This document shows positions 28,034-38,463 of a stretch of 64,000 nt of DNA, in pieces; position 1 is the first letter of the stretch; each line of letters begins with the position of its first letter. The notes under the pieces were generated by a model that made no database searches, was not told the DNA's origin, and saw only the letters and a list, made by a program, of their open reading frames with translations. This DNA comes from CAVSWT01 sp963731745 (GTDB taxonomy: Bacteria; Bacteroidota; Ignavibacteria; Ignavibacteriales; Ignavibacteriaceae). The stretch spans positions 62,001-126,000 of the forward strand of contig CAVSWT010000010.1 in NCBI GenBank assembly GCA_963731745.1, given 5' to 3'. The translations under genes were made by a program, and so were the position numbers.

Positions 28034-29389
28034 TCAGTCCGCAATCTCTAAATCTTTAAGTTTCCTGTATAAAGTGGATAGGCCAATTTGTAATAATTCA
28101 GCTGTTTTTTCTTTATCATAATTATTTGTTTCTAGAGCTCGCAAGATGTAGTTTTTTTCAAATTTTCTTACTGACTCATCCAGAGATCCAAGTTTGGTAA
28201 AATCAGAAGTTGATTGAATTTGACTAAAACCACTCGGTAAATCATTTAAAGTTATAAATTCCCCCTTACAAAAAATCGCAGCTCGTTCCAGCACATTCTC
28301 AAGTTCTCTCACTTCGCCTTTCCATTCATAACTTAATAACGCTCTCATGGCTTCGTTATCTATTCCCTTTATATTTTTATTCAATTCTTTTCGATATTTA
28401 TCCAAGAAGTGATCTGCTAAAACCGGAATATCTTCTTCTCTTTCTTTCAATGGCGGAAGGTTAATTTCAATTACATTTAATCTATAATAAAGATCTTCTC
28501 TAAAATTTCCAGCTGCTATTTCGTCTTTAAGATTTCTGTTTGTTGAGGCAATAAATCTAACGTTTAGGGGAAGAGAAAGTGTTGTTCCGACCGGAGTGTA
28601 TTCTCTTTGTTGAAGTACTCGTAAAAACTTAACTTGAAGCTGTAATGGAAGCTCACTGATTTCATCTAGGAATAAAGTCCCATTATCCGCGGCTTTAACT
28701 AATCCTTCTTTGTCTGCAATTGCTCCTGTGAAAGCTCCTTTTTTGTGTCCAAATAATTCGCTTTCGATAAGCGTCTCAGAAATTGCCCCGCAATTTACTG
28801 CAATAAATGATTTGTCTTTTCTCTTGCTTTTAAAGTGAAGAGCACGAGCAACTAATTCTTTTCCTGTTCCGCTTCTCCCGGTTATCAAAACAGTGCTGTC
28901 TGTTTCAGCTACTGTATCTATCATTTCATAAATTCTTTTGATGGCATTACTCTTACCAATAAAATTTTCAAAATCATAATTACGCTGAAGTTCTTTCCTA
29001 AGAATTTTATTTTCAATAAGAAGATTTTTCATTTCAAATAATCTTCTAATCTTAATCAGCAATTCATCAAATTCAAGAGGTTTTAAAATATAGTCACTCG
29101 CACCATTTCTAAGGGCTGAGATAGCCGTTTCGAGGGAACCGTATGCAGTTATAATCACTATTAAAGTTTGAATATTAATTTTTTTAACTTCTTCCAGTAA
29201 TTGCGTGCCTTTTAAACCCGGCATTTCAAGATCACTGATAATAAGATCATACGAATCCTGTAAGATCATGTCATATGCTACTCTACCGTTTTCTGCTTCA
29301 TCTACATAATACCCCTCTTTTTTAAGCACAAATGAAAGAGATTCTCTTATAATCTCTTCATCATCTACAACCAATATTCTTTCAGCCAT
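28034..29389 (-). CDS. Sigma-54-dependent NtrC-type response regulator
   Basis: The 451-residue protein has three domains. The receiver (1-120) contains VVDDEEI, phospho-Asp53 in LIISDLEMPG, ITAYGS and LKPLEF. The AAA+ sigma-54 activation domain (about 140-365) has Walker A GRSGTGKEL, the sigma-54 contact loop KKGAFTGA, Walker B GTLFLDEISELPL and the R-finger region. The C-terminal Fis-type helix-turn-helix contains NYDKEKTAELLQIGLSTLYRKL. It activates transcription from -24/-12 promoters when phosphorylated. The kinase gene lies 11 bp upstream, so the two form a two-component operon (AtoSC/ZraSR-like). I did not find a convincing sigma-54 promoter nearby, so its targets are unknown. Confidence 0.95.
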   Translation of the reverse strand: MAERILVVDDEEIIRESLSFVLKKEGYYVDEAENGRVAYDMILQDSYDLIISDLEMPGLKGTQLLEEVKKINIQTLIVIITAYGSLETAISALRNGASDYILKPLEFDELLIKIRRLFEMKNLLIENKILRKELQRNYDFENFIGKSNAIKRIYEMIDTVAETDSTVLITGRSGTGKELVARALHFKSKRKDKSFIAVNCGAISETLIESELFGHKKGAFTGAIADKEGLVKAADNGTLFLDEISELPLQLQVKFLRVLQQREYTPVGTTLSLPLNVRFIASTNRNLKDEIAAGNFREDLYYRLNVIEINLPPLKEREEDIPVLADHFLDKYRKELNKNIKGIDNEAMRALLSYEWKGEVRELENVLERAAIFCKGEFITLNDLPSGFSQIQSTSDFTKLGSLDESVRKFEKNYILRALETNNYDKEKTAELLQIGLSTLYRKLKDLEIAD

Positions 29390-29400
29390 ATTAATACCTT

Positions 29401-30838
29401 TTAAGTGTGAATTGGTAGACTAATGTTAAATGTTGTTCCTTCACCCAATTTGCTCGAAACTTTTATATCTCCTTGAAAACTTTTGATTATTCCATAACTT
29501 ACCCATAATCCTAAACCTGTTCCTTTACCTTCTTTTTTAGTAGTGAAGAAAGGCTCAAACACTTTTGCATAATTCTCTTCAGGAATTCCTTTTCCCGAGT
29601 CAGTAAATGTTATAATAATATTGTCATCATCCAAATCAGTCTCAACAGTAATCTTATCTCCATTTAATTTCGGCCTTTCAATTATCACATCCACAGCATT
29701 TAACAATATATTTACAAAAACCTGTTGAATCTGATCGGCTACTAAGGGTAAAAGCGGCAAATTTTTGTTGAGATCTTTTTTGAAAACTATATTCTTCGCT
29801 TTTGCTCCGACCTTTATAATTTCAATTGCTTCTTCAATATTTTTATTAATATCAGTTAGCTGAAGCTCGTAGTTTGACGGTCTGGAAAAATCGACTAAGT
29901 CTCTTATAATTTTAGAAATTCTAGTAACCTGACTTTTTACAAGGTCAAGTTTTTCTTTCGCAAAATTGTCTGATGTTGATCTTTGTATAACTTGTACTAA
30001 GGCTGAAATTGAGGCAAGAGGATTCCCAACTTCGTGAGCAACTCCAGCAGCTAAAGTTCCGATGCTTTCCATTTTTTGAGTATGAACTAATTGTTTTTCC
30101 AGCAATTTCTTTTCACCTAAATCTCTATGAATTCCAAAAAAGCTGGTTAGAGTGCCTGTCTCATCTATTATGGGTGAAATGAGTAATTGTGCGTAAAAAG
30201 GTTCGCCATTTTTTCGTTTATTTTCAACCTCGCCAACCCAAACTTTTCCGCTATTTATCGTTTGCCACATTTTATTCCAAAATCTTTTTGAATGCTTTCC
30301 GCTGCTGAAAACATTTGGATTCTTTCCAATTAATTCTTCTCTAGAAAATCCGCTGGCCTGTTCAAAAGCTTTATTAACATAAATCATTTTCCCTTCTGTA
30401 TTTGTAATCTGTAAAGGGTTTACAGTGTTTTCAGCCACTGTATAATATATATTCAGCTCGCGGGCTTTTTGCATTTGTTCGGAGATATCTCTGGCAAAAA
30501 CAAAAAATTTTTTCTCCCGATTTATCTGATATTGCAGAACCAAAATATGAGAAGAATAGGCTAACCTCAATTGACTTTGTTTCACTTTTTAATTTGGTGT
30601 AAAATTTTTCGGAAGTGCTGTTTGATTTTGCAATTTCAAATTTTGAATTAACCAAATTTCTTTCTGTATCAGGAATGAAATCAAAGAAGTTCTTTGCTAT
30701 CGCGGAATCATCATTGTTTTTAAGAAAATTTTGAGCAATTGAATTTAATTGGATTATCTTTCCGTCTTCAGCTATTAGTATGCACAGATCAGGGAAACCA
30801 TCAAACAAATCAAAACTAAAAACATTTTCGCTATTCAT
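29401..30838 (-). CDS. PAS sensor histidine kinase partner of the NtrC-type regulator (frameshifted)
   Basis: The protein of about 478 residues (after joining) has an N-terminal PAS domain (about 10-125). A second PAS follows (about 135-255, TEGKMIYVNKAFEQASGFSR and PNVFSSGKH). HisKA has the phospho-His in AAGVAHEVGNPLASISALVQ, and HATPase_c has ADQIQQVFVNILLNAVDV, DSGKGIP and GTGLGLWVSYGII. There is no membrane helix, so the kinase is probably a cytoplasmic sensor. The frame breaks at the A6/T6 run at about 30502-30513: the upstream frame reads GEKIFCFC, the downstream frame FFVFARDISEQ. Removing one base of the run joins them as GEKIFFVFARDIS. A homopolymer indel is the likely cause. Start ATG at 30838 after TAGGA. 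Confidence 0.9.
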
Positions 30839-31304
30839 TAAATCCTATCTCAATTCATAAGATATTAATTAAACCTACCATTTTAGAAATATAAATTTTC
30901 AAACATACTAATTACCTTCACCGCACAATAAAGAAAGTTAAATGAGTGATTATATTTTAACTATTAATAACTGATAACTGTTAATTTTTTAATCGATAGG
31001 GACTTAATATTTAATAAATCTCAAATATCTCTAAAATTCTATGTAAGAAAAATTGGTTCTTAAAAATGAGAAAATTTTAACAATAAAAAAAGTGAAATAT
31101 TCCAAAAGTTAGGATAATTTAATGATTTATGAGAAGATAATTTATAATTGGAAATGGAACAATGATTGATAATAAAAATCAGCTTATAATTTTTTTTATA
31201 AGAAAGTTCTATTCAAGCTACTACAGTTAGTAAACTTTAAAACTTAAAGCCTTTCTACAAACCTACCAAAGCACGAATTAAAATCGAACTTAATTCGTGC
31301 TTTT
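30839..31304. other. Gene-free region upstream of the two-component operon
   Basis: These 466 bp are very AT-rich with stop codons in all frames. They must contain the promoter of the kinase/NtrC operon (minus strand). A small hairpin CTTATAA/TTATAAG (about 31184-31203) and the strong hairpin at 31268-31303 are the only structures I see. Confidence 0.55.
31268..31303 (+). terminator. Strong hairpin with T-run on the plus strand
   Basis: A perfect 14-bp stem (AAAGCACGAATTAA / TTAATTCGTGCTTT) with an 8-base loop is followed on the plus strand by TTTATTC inside an overall run of eight T. It lies just past the stop of the minus-strand NYN gene and probably ends that transcript. The better T-run, however, faces a plus-strand transcript for which no gene is visible. 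Confidence 0.75.
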
Positions 31305-32045
31305 TTATTCTTTATTTCTAACATAGATTAATTTAAATCTTCCTTTATTAGGATTATCACGAAGTTCAATTTCAAATTTTTTAATTGATTTGATAAGAGG
31401 GGTTAATTTCGGAAAGCCGTAGTTTCGTGAATCAAAATTAGGCTGCTTTTTTTGAAGTAGATTTCCAACATCACCAAGAAAAGCCCAGCCATCATCATCA
31501 GCTAAATCCGTAATTGTAGAAGCAATCATGTTTACTACCTTTGGAGTAATTTTATCCAAGTCGGCTTTCTGAATTGCTTTACCTTTATCCGGCTCCGAAC
31601 CATTTTCCTGAGTTTGCGATTTTAAAATTTCAATGTAAATAAATCTGTCACATGCAGCAATAAATGGCTCAGGGGTTTTCTTTTCGCCGATTCCAATTAC
31701 ATTCATCCCGGCTTCGCGGAGTCTTGTTGCAAGCCTGGTAAAATCACTGTCACTTGTTGCCAAACAAAATCCATTCACCTTTTCCGAATATAAAATATCC
31801 ATTGCGTCAATAATCATAGCAGAGTCTGTAGCATTTTTTCCGGTTGTATATCCGTATTGCTGAATTGGAGTAATTGCATTTTCGAGCAAAACATTTTTCC
31901 ATTTAGTAAGCTTAGGGTTAGTCCAATCACCATAAATTCTCTTTATGGTTGGATTACCGTACTTGGCGATTTCTTCCATCATCTCTTTGACATAAGCTGA
32001 AGGAATATTATCACCATCAATTAATACTGCAAGTTTTAAATCCAT
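31305..32045 (-). CDS. NYN-domain (LabA/DUF88) protein with OST-HTH/LOTUS domain
   Basis: The 246-residue protein joins a PIN-like NYN nuclease domain (residues 1-150) to a C-terminal OST-HTH/LOTUS-type domain (about 165-245). NYN acid residues are seen in LAVLIDGDNIPS, NATDSAMIIDAMD and ATSDSDFTRLATRLREAG, the expected metal-binding Asp set. The tail DGWAFLGDVGNLLQKKQPNF followed by FPKLTPLIKSIKKFEI fits the OST-HTH, an RNA-binding winged helix. Together this suggests an RNA-processing or RNA-decay nuclease. Activity in this family is mostly predicted. It is the second of two minus-strand genes, 59 bp after the DinB-fold gene. Confidence 0.9.
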   Translation of the reverse strand: MDLKLAVLIDGDNIPSAYVKEMMEEIAKYGNPTIKRIYGDWTNPKLTKWKNVLLENAITPIQQYGYTTGKNATDSAMIIDAMDILYSEKVNGFCLATSDSDFTRLATRLREAGMNVIGIGEKKTPEPFIAACDRFIYIEILKSQTQENGSEPDKGKAIQKADLDKITPKVVNMIASTITDLADDDGWAFLGDVGNLLQKKQPNFDSRNYGFPKLTPLIKSIKKFEIELRDNPNKGRFKLIYVRNKE

Positions 32046-32104
32046 ATTACTTTCAATTATTTGTTTTAAATAATATAATCAAAATGTTGCGATTAAATAT
32101 GAAT

Positions 32105-32596
32105 TTATATTTTTTTTTGTTCATTCATCAAATTTCTTAATTGAAACTCGTGCCTGATTGGATGCATTACGGCATGTTCGAGCATTGCATCAATACAGTA
32201 ATCAACTCCCCAAGTCGATTTAAAGGAATTATCTAAAAATTCTTCTTCCGCAACATCCGCCAAAGGCGAACGCCATTTCTCTAGAAGATGATTTATAAAT
32301 TCATCGACTTTGTTTTCTATATTTTCAGGTTCCGGCTGCACATCAATTTGCGGATCGGGTAAGTTTAATTTAGCACACATCCAAACCATATAATTTCTTG
32401 CTGCTCTTAAAATATGTCTAAGCAGCGTATCAAGTGAATTATAATTTTCATCATCCGTAACCGGTAATTTTATATTTAGACTTTTTGCTTCTTTCCAGGT
32501 TTGTATACATGAACGTAAATGTTTTTCATGTAAAATAACCATAGCGCGTGCACCGTTGTATTTGTATTTTGGTAATTCTGACTGATTCAAATTCAC
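32105..32596 (-). CDS. DinB/YfiT-fold four-helix protein
   Basis: The 163-residue protein is predicted to be a four-helix bundle of the DinB/YfiT-like superfamily (unrelated to the polymerase). Possible metal ligands are His in TLLRHILRAAR and the pair in EHAVMHPIRHEFQLRN near the C-terminus, which is where this superfamily carries its metal-binding histidines. Such proteins are thiol-dependent or hydrolytic metalloenzymes in several pathways, but no substrate can be assigned here. No signal peptide; cytoplasmic. It precedes the NYN gene on the same strand. Confidence 0.65.
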   Translation of the reverse strand: MNLNQSELPKYKYNGARAMVILHEKHLRSCIQTWKEAKSLNIKLPVTDDENYNSLDTLLRHILRAARNYMVWMCAKLNLPDPQIDVQPEPENIENKVDEFINHLLEKWRSPLADVAEEEFLDNSFKSTWGVDYCIDAMLEHAVMHPIRHEFQLRNLMNEQKKI

Positions 32597-32999
32597 TCCA
32601 AAAAAATGAATTAATAATATTTTAATTAATGTTTAATGATAATTGCAAAATCAATTTAGCTTCGGAAAAGCTTAAATGAATTTAGGAAAAAAAATAATTA
32701 ATTTTTAATGAAAGAATTTATTAAATGAAAATTAGAATATGAAGCTTCATTTTTGTAAATATGTGAACACTCTTTCTTCTTGTGCAATTATTACAGCATT
32801 CAAGAAAAGGGAAGAGAGAATAAAAATGAAAGAAAGTTTTTTTTCATGCTTAAACCAATCTAATTTAGTTTTGAAATTATAATTAAGAACATTTTCTAGT
32901 GTCAAAGTAGGTTTACTATTTGATTTAAGAGTTCATATTTTGCGCAAAAGGTTTAAATTGTTATATATATTTTTCTAATTATAAAACGGAAAGATTTTT
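32597..32999. other. Gap upstream of small zinc protein
   Basis: This 403-bp AT-rich divergent region holds promoters for the DinB-fold gene (minus) and the small zinc protein (plus). The only structure noted is the 12-bp palindrome TTTTGCGCAAAA at 32938-32949, about 50 bp before the small gene, which may be an operator. No RNA or open frame is supported. Confidence 0.5.
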
Positions 33000-33191
33000 A
33001 TGAGTTCTGAAAAGAAGCATTGCTTAAACTGCAACAGATCCGAAGATGATATTCCTTTGGTGAATTTAACTTATGCTGGTAAGTCTGCATTCATTTGTTC
33101 AAACTGCATGCCTGTATTAATTCATGAACCGGAAAAATTAATTGGAAAACTTAAAGGCGCTGAAAATATTCCTCCCGCTCCGGGCGATTAG
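33000..33191 (+). CDS. Small ClpX-type zinc-finger protein
   Basis: The 63-residue protein is essentially one Cys4 zinc finger: CLNCNRSEDDIPLVNL, then a beta hairpin, then FICSNCMPVLIHEPEKL. The spacing and the I-C-x-x-C-helix ending resemble the N-terminal zinc-binding domain of ClpX, used there for dimerisation and adaptor binding. No ATPase follows. It could be a stand-alone adaptor or anti-adaptor, but that is inference. GGAAAG precedes the ATG. A long hairpin follows the gene. Confidence 0.7.
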   Translation: MSSEKKHCLNCNRSEDDIPLVNLTYAGKSAFICSNCMPVLIHEPEKLIGKLKGAENIPPAPGD

Positions 33192-33209
33192 TTTTTTGAG
33201 AAGAGTATT

Positions 33210-33295
33210 CTAAGTGTAACTTTGTGTACTAAGTGTCTAAGTGGTGGAAGAGAATTTCACCACTTAGACACTGAGGGCACTTAGAAACACTAAGG
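33210..33295. repeat. Long imperfect inverted repeat built of CTAAGTG-like units
   Basis: A perfect 15-bp stem (AGTGTCTAAGTGGTG at 33232-33246 with its complement at 33258-33272) around an 11-base loop is extended outward by a further 22 positions of which about 15 match. Each arm is itself made of 9-10-base units of the form CTAAGTGTA / CTTTGTGTA. It may terminate the small zinc gene, but it is far longer than the other terminators here and looks like a dispersed palindromic repeat. Confidence 0.7.
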
Positions 33296-33411
33296 TTTTC
33301 AAAACACCTACTAAGAAGTATAATTAGTATTACTTTTTAACCGAAGCAATATAGACTTGATAATGGAAGTATGTAAATTTAGATTTCAAATTCAAAAAAC
33401 ATGCTTCTTCT

Positions 33412-36400
33412 TTGAAATTTAAGCTAAAACTTAAAAATATTTATTTAATAATTTTTGCTTTGCAAGGATTGCTTTTTGCACAGCATGAATTTCCTTCCAG
33501 GATTGTTTCCGATACAATTCAAATTAATTTTGATAATCATTATTCTATTTCTCAAGTTTCAATTGTTCCTAACTCAGAAACTATTCAGCTTCGAAATAAA
33601 TTATTAAAAAAAGAGGATTATAATTTTTACTATTCGGAAGGATATTTTACACTTTCGGATTCGCTTCCTTATTCAATCTTTGATACTTTAATTGTAACAT
33701 ACCGCTCGTACGACCTTGCATTAAAAAAAGTTTATCAAAAAAGAAAGCTCGCATTACGAGTTGATGAAAATACACAAGATACTTTAAGATATGTAGAAGA
33801 AACTTCAGCAGGATTTAGTGCCGATGAAATATTCGGTTCAAATTTACAGAAGAGCGGGACGATTGTACGTGGGTTTACAGTAGGAACAACAAATGACTTC
33901 AGCCTCAACAGCGGATTAAGACTTCAACTTTCGGGCAGACTCTCGGATGATATTGAAATAGTTGCAGCTTTAACCGATGAAAATACTCCAATTCAGCCGG
34001 AAGGAAATACTGAGAGATTAGATGAACTTGACAAAGTTTTTATTCAAATTAAACATAAGAATGCATCCGGAACTTTTGGAGATTACGAACTTAATAGAAG
34101 ACAAGGCGAGTTTGGATTTATCAGTAGAAAATTGCAAGGTCTAATGGGAGAGTTTAATTTTGAAAATCAAAATGGATATGTTGCAATTGCCAGTTCGCGT
34201 GGTAAATTTAATACAAATAATTTTAATGGCCAGGACGGAGTGCAGGGGCCTTATTTACTTTCCGGAATCAATAATGAGAAAGATATTATTGTAATTGCCG
34301 GAAGTGAAAAAGTATATTTAGACGGAATTGAAATGAAGCGTGGTGAAAGGAATGACTACACAATTGAATATTCAAACTCAAGGATAACTTTCACTCCTAA
34401 TCGTTTGATAACTTCAGCAAGTAGGATTACAGTTGATTTTGAATATACGGATAGAAGATATGCGAGAAATTTTTTTGGTGCGGGAATTCAATCAAAATTT
34501 ATTGATGATAAACTTGGAGTTCAGTTTCAATATATAAGAGAAGGTGATAACCAGGATGCCCCAATTGACATCTCTTTAAGTGATGATGATAAAAAAGTAC
34601 TTGCATCTGCTGGAGACAATAGGAATGCTGCAACTAAATCCGGTGTGAGTCTTGCCTTGCCCGATTCACTTGGAATTGTAAGAGGCGCATACCAGCAGCG
34701 CGATACTATTATAAACAATCAAATGTTTACCTATTACGTTTATTCGCCAGGCGATTCATCGGCTGTTTATAATGTCTCTTTCAGTTTTGTCGGCGATGGA
34801 TTAGGGGATTATGCACGTCAAAGTTTGGGAAATTATTCTTTTGTCGGAATTAAAAATGGAAATTACATGCCGGTAATTTATTTGCCTTTACCGGAATTAA
34901 AACAGGTTGGCAATCTTGTAGTTGATTTAAATTTTATTAAAGATGTTTCTCTTTCACTTGAACTTGCAGGAAGTTCGTGGGACCGAAACCGGTTTTCTAG
35001 TATTGATGATAACAATAACTTTGGATACGCACGGAATATTTTTCTTAGCATGAATCCAAAAAAAGTAGAAGTTGGAAATCTTAATCTTGGTAAAATAGGT
35101 TTTTCTTATAAAGATAGATTTACGCAAAGCAAATTCACTTCAGCCGATAGAATAAATGAAATTGAATTCGATAGAAATTATAACTTAGCTTCATCGGATC
35201 AATTAGAAGATGAAACTTTACGGGAAGCAAACATAACTTTAATCCCGGTTGATAAGCTAAATATCAATTCTACGTATGGTTTATTAAAAAAGGGAAGCAG
35301 CTTCACTTCTAACCGTTACAATAATATCTTAACATATTCGGATAATGAAAACATAAATGTTAACTACAATTTAGATTATGTAAGTTCAAAAAATAATTTA
35401 TTGAAAAGTAACTGGCTTAGACAAAAAGGTGAATGCATCATATTTAATTTGGAAATTAAAACCAGGAGTAGAATTTTTATCAGAAGATAAGAAGGATCAC
35501 TTTGAAAGTGATTCTTTATTAGATGGAAGCTTGCGATATATAGAAGTCGATCCATTTCTTGAATTGGTAGATTTAGGCGGATTAAATCTTTCGGCAAAAT
35601 ATTCAGTTCGAAACGATTATTTGCCGATCAATGGCTTAATGTTTAAGGAATCGAAATCAGCAACGCAATATTATGAATTAAGATATAACGGCAGCAGGGC
35701 TGTCAGCTCTACTCTTAACTTTACCTTAAGAAATAAAAAATATACAGAAGTTTTTAAACAGCAGGGAAATTTAGACAATCAATCGATTCTGATAAGATCA
35801 CAATCAAAATTTAATTTATGGAAACCACTAAGCGGAGATCTTTACTATGAAGTTTCAACACAGCGTTCAGCAAAGCTTCAAAAAGTTTATGTTCGGGTAA
35901 CAAAAGGGACAGGGAATTTTAAATATCTTGGTGACTTAAATAAAAACGGAATTGCAGACGATGAAGAATTTGAACCAGCAGTTTATGACGGCGATTTTGT
36001 GCAAGTAACCGTTCCAACGGATCAGCTTTACCCGGTTATAGATTTGAAAACAAGTACTCGTTGGCATTTTAATTTTAAAGATGCATTCGATAACAATAAT
36101 GTAATTTCAAGTTTGCTCAAACCTATTTCAACGGAAACATTTTTAAGAGTTCAGGAAAACAGCAGGGAAGAGGATTATAAGAAAATTTATCTTTTACATT
36201 TTTCTTCGTTTCAAAATCCGGATAAAACAATTCGCGGTTCGAATTATGTTCAGCAGGATATTTACTTTTTTGAAGATGATCAGGATTTATCCATCCGCCT
36301 CAGATACGATCAAAGCAAAAGTCTTGATCAATACAGCGGCGGAGGCGAAAGAGGATATAAACGGGAAAAAGGAATTAGAATAAAATTTAGAATGATAAAA

Positions 36401-36880
36401 GAAATGACAAATCAAACTGAATTTATTAACGCTGATGATAATGTAAATTCAACTTCCTCATCTAATAGAAGCCGGGCTATCAAAAGTAATACTTTAAACA
36501 CGGATTTTTCTTATCGTCCTGAAAGAAACATTGAAGTAGGATTTAAAATACAAACCGGCAGAAGCACAGATTATTTTCCGGCTAATCCTACAGTTATTGA
36601 TTTAAATTCTCAAACACTTCGATTTAATTTATCTTTTGCCGGAACCGGAAGATTGCGGGTTGAATTTGAGAGAGACGAATTATCCGCAAACACAACCGAA
36701 AATGTTTTGCCTTTTGAATTAGTTGGAGCTAATGCGATCGGCAAAAATTTTTATTGGCGATTTAATTTTGATTATAGAATTTCTTCAAATTTACAATCAA
36801 CTATAAGCTATGATGGTCGGGCACAAGGAAAGCAGCAGGTTGTACATACTGCTCGTGCTGAAGTTAGAGCTTATTTTTAA
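33412..36880 (+). CDS. Giant outer-membrane beta-barrel-like protein (frameshifted)
   Basis: After joining, the protein is about 1155 residues. It starts at a TTG (first start codon after an in-frame stop at 33361) with a signal peptide (MKFKLKLKNIYLIIFALQGL, then LFAQ). The rest is dense in alternating beta strands with Tyr/Phe/Asn-rich turns (VRGFTVGTTNDFSLNSGLRL, GDYELNRRQGEFGFISRKLQ) and ends ARAEVRAYF with a terminal Phe, which is typical of outer-membrane barrels. A short EF-hand-like stretch (DLNKNGIADDEEF) lies in the second half. The frame changes at about 35425-35431: one frame reads WLRQKGECII, the other NASYLIWKLKPGVEF. Removing one base gives RQKGNASYLIW. I do not recognise a functional family; a surface, export or adhesion role is a guess. 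Confidence 0.78.
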
Positions 36881-37003
36881 TTAATTTCTTCGCTATCTAT
36901 TTTAATATCTTTTATTATAAATTATTGAAGTATTTTTTAATTAGTTATTAATTTAAAGTTTGATCTGCCGTGACAGATTGATTTTTGAATTGGGAATATT
37001 ATT

Positions 37004-37471
37004 ATGCAAATAATTTCAAACATGATCGAGTCTCATATTTTTCGGGAAGTAAGAAATGGAATAGAATTTTTATTACTTAAACGAAGTGATAATCAAATTT
37101 ATGGCGGCTTGTGGCAAATGGTTACCGGAAAAATTAAAGAAGGCGAAAAAGCTTATCAAACTGCACTGAGAGAAATAGAAGAAGAAACTTGTTTGAAACC
37201 AATAAAACTTTGGGTTGTTCCAAATGTCAATTCATTTTATTCGCATGAAAATAATATCATTTCAATGCTGCCGGTTTTTGCAGCGTTAGTTGATATGAAT
37301 TCTGAAGCCAAAATTTCTTACGAACATTGTGATTGCAGATGGGTTACTCCGGATGAGGCGAAAAATCTTTTAGCATGGCCTGGACAAAGAAATTCTGTGG
37401 ATATTATCACCCAGTATTTTACGAAAGAAATTAATTTTCTTAATTTTATAGAAATACAGCTTAGTACATGA
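37004..37471 (+). CDS. Nudix hydrolase
   Basis: The 155-residue protein has a Nudix box GKIKEGEKAYQTALREIEEE followed by TCL, matching G-x5-E-x7-RE-U-x-EE, with TC where the Gly usually is. It hydrolyses a nucleoside diphosphate linked to another group, with Mg2+ bound by the REIEEE helix. The segment RSDNQIYGGLWQMVTGKIK resembles the dihydroneopterin triphosphatase/NudB subgroup (folate pathway), but the substrate cannot be fixed by reading. It stands alone between the giant membrane protein and the PfkB kinase. Confidence 0.9.
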   Translation: MQIISNMIESHIFREVRNGIEFLLLKRSDNQIYGGLWQMVTGKIKEGEKAYQTALREIEEETCLKPIKLWVVPNVNSFYSHENNIISMLPVFAALVDMNSEAKISYEHCDCRWVTPDEAKNLLAWPGQRNSVDIITQYFTKEINFLNFIEIQLST

Positions 37472-37545
37472 AATAATTATGTATTAAAAAATGAATTTTA
37501 TATTTTTATTATTCAAAATTTTTCATTTAATAATCGGAGTTAAAT

Positions 37546-38463
37546 TTGGGTTTACTCGTTGTAGGGTCACTTGGTTTAGATGATGTTGCTACACCTTTTG
37601 ACAAAGTTACAAATGCACTTGGCGGTTCTGCTACTTATATTTCACTATCTTCAAGTTATTTTAGCGGTCCTGTATATTTAGTTGGAATTGTTGGAGAAGA
37701 TTTTCCGAAGAAATATATTGATCTGCTTGAAGACCATAATGTTGATCTTGATGGTCTGCAAATTGTTAAAGGCGGAAAAACCTTTAGGTGGTCAGGCAAA
37801 TATCATTATGATTTGAATGTGCGAGACACACTTTTGACGGAGCTGAATGTATTTCAAGATTTTGATCCTATAATTCCCGAGAAGTATAGAAAATCCAAAT
37901 TTGTTTGCCTTGGTAATATTGATCCAACACTGCAGTTAAAAGTTTTAGAACAACTTGAAAATCCTCAATTTGTGGTATGTGATACGATGAATTATTGGAT
38001 TGAAGGAAAGCTAGACGACCTACTTAAGGTTTTAAAAAAAGCTAATGTACTTATTATAAATGATTCAGAAGCCAGACTTCTTGCCAATGAACCAAATCTA
38101 ATTAAAGCTGCAAAAAAAATTCGTGAAATGGGACCTGAAATTTTAATAATTAAAAAGGGCGAACACGGTGCACTGTTGTTCACAGATGATATAATATTTT
38201 CCGCGCCTGCTTACCCTATGGAAATGATTTACGATCCGACTGGTGCCGGAGATTCATTTGCCGGAGGATTTACAGGTTATCTTTTTAAAACTCAAGATTT
38301 AAGCCCGGAAAATATGAAGTGCGCAGTTATTTACGGAAGCGCAATGGCATCATTCTGTGTTGAAAAATTTAGTACAAAGGGTTTGGAAGATTTAGAATAT
38401 TTAAGAGTTCAGGACCGATTTAGAGAATTTATGAATCTTTCGAGGTTTGGTGAAAAAGAATAA
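37546..38463 (+). CDS. PfkB-family sugar/nucleoside kinase
   Basis: The 305-residue protein belongs to the ribokinase/PfkB family. It has the N-terminal GSLGLDDV and ALGGSATYISLSSSYF region, and the C-terminal signature DPTGAGDSFAGGFTGYL with the catalytic Asp. The start is a TTG at 37546 with GGAG six bases upstream. The gene overlaps the start of mtnA by 14 bases, so the two are translated together. Known PfkB kinases phosphorylate ribose, adenosine, fructose and related sugars. The coupling with 5-methylthioribose-1-phosphate isomerase suggests the kinase makes or removes a pentose phosphate in methionine or nucleoside salvage; this is inference. Confidence 0.9.
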   Translation: MGLLVVGSLGLDDVATPFDKVTNALGGSATYISLSSSYFSGPVYLVGIVGEDFPKKYIDLLEDHNVDLDGLQIVKGGKTFRWSGKYHYDLNVRDTLLTELNVFQDFDPIIPEKYRKSKFVCLGNIDPTLQLKVLEQLENPQFVVCDTMNYWIEGKLDDLLKVLKKANVLIINDSEARLLANEPNLIKAAKKIREMGPEILIIKKGEHGALLFTDDIIFSAPAYPMEMIYDPTGAGDSFAGGFTGYLFKTQDLSPENMKCAVIYGSAMASFCVEKFSTKGLEDLEYLRVQDRFREFMNLSRFGEKE

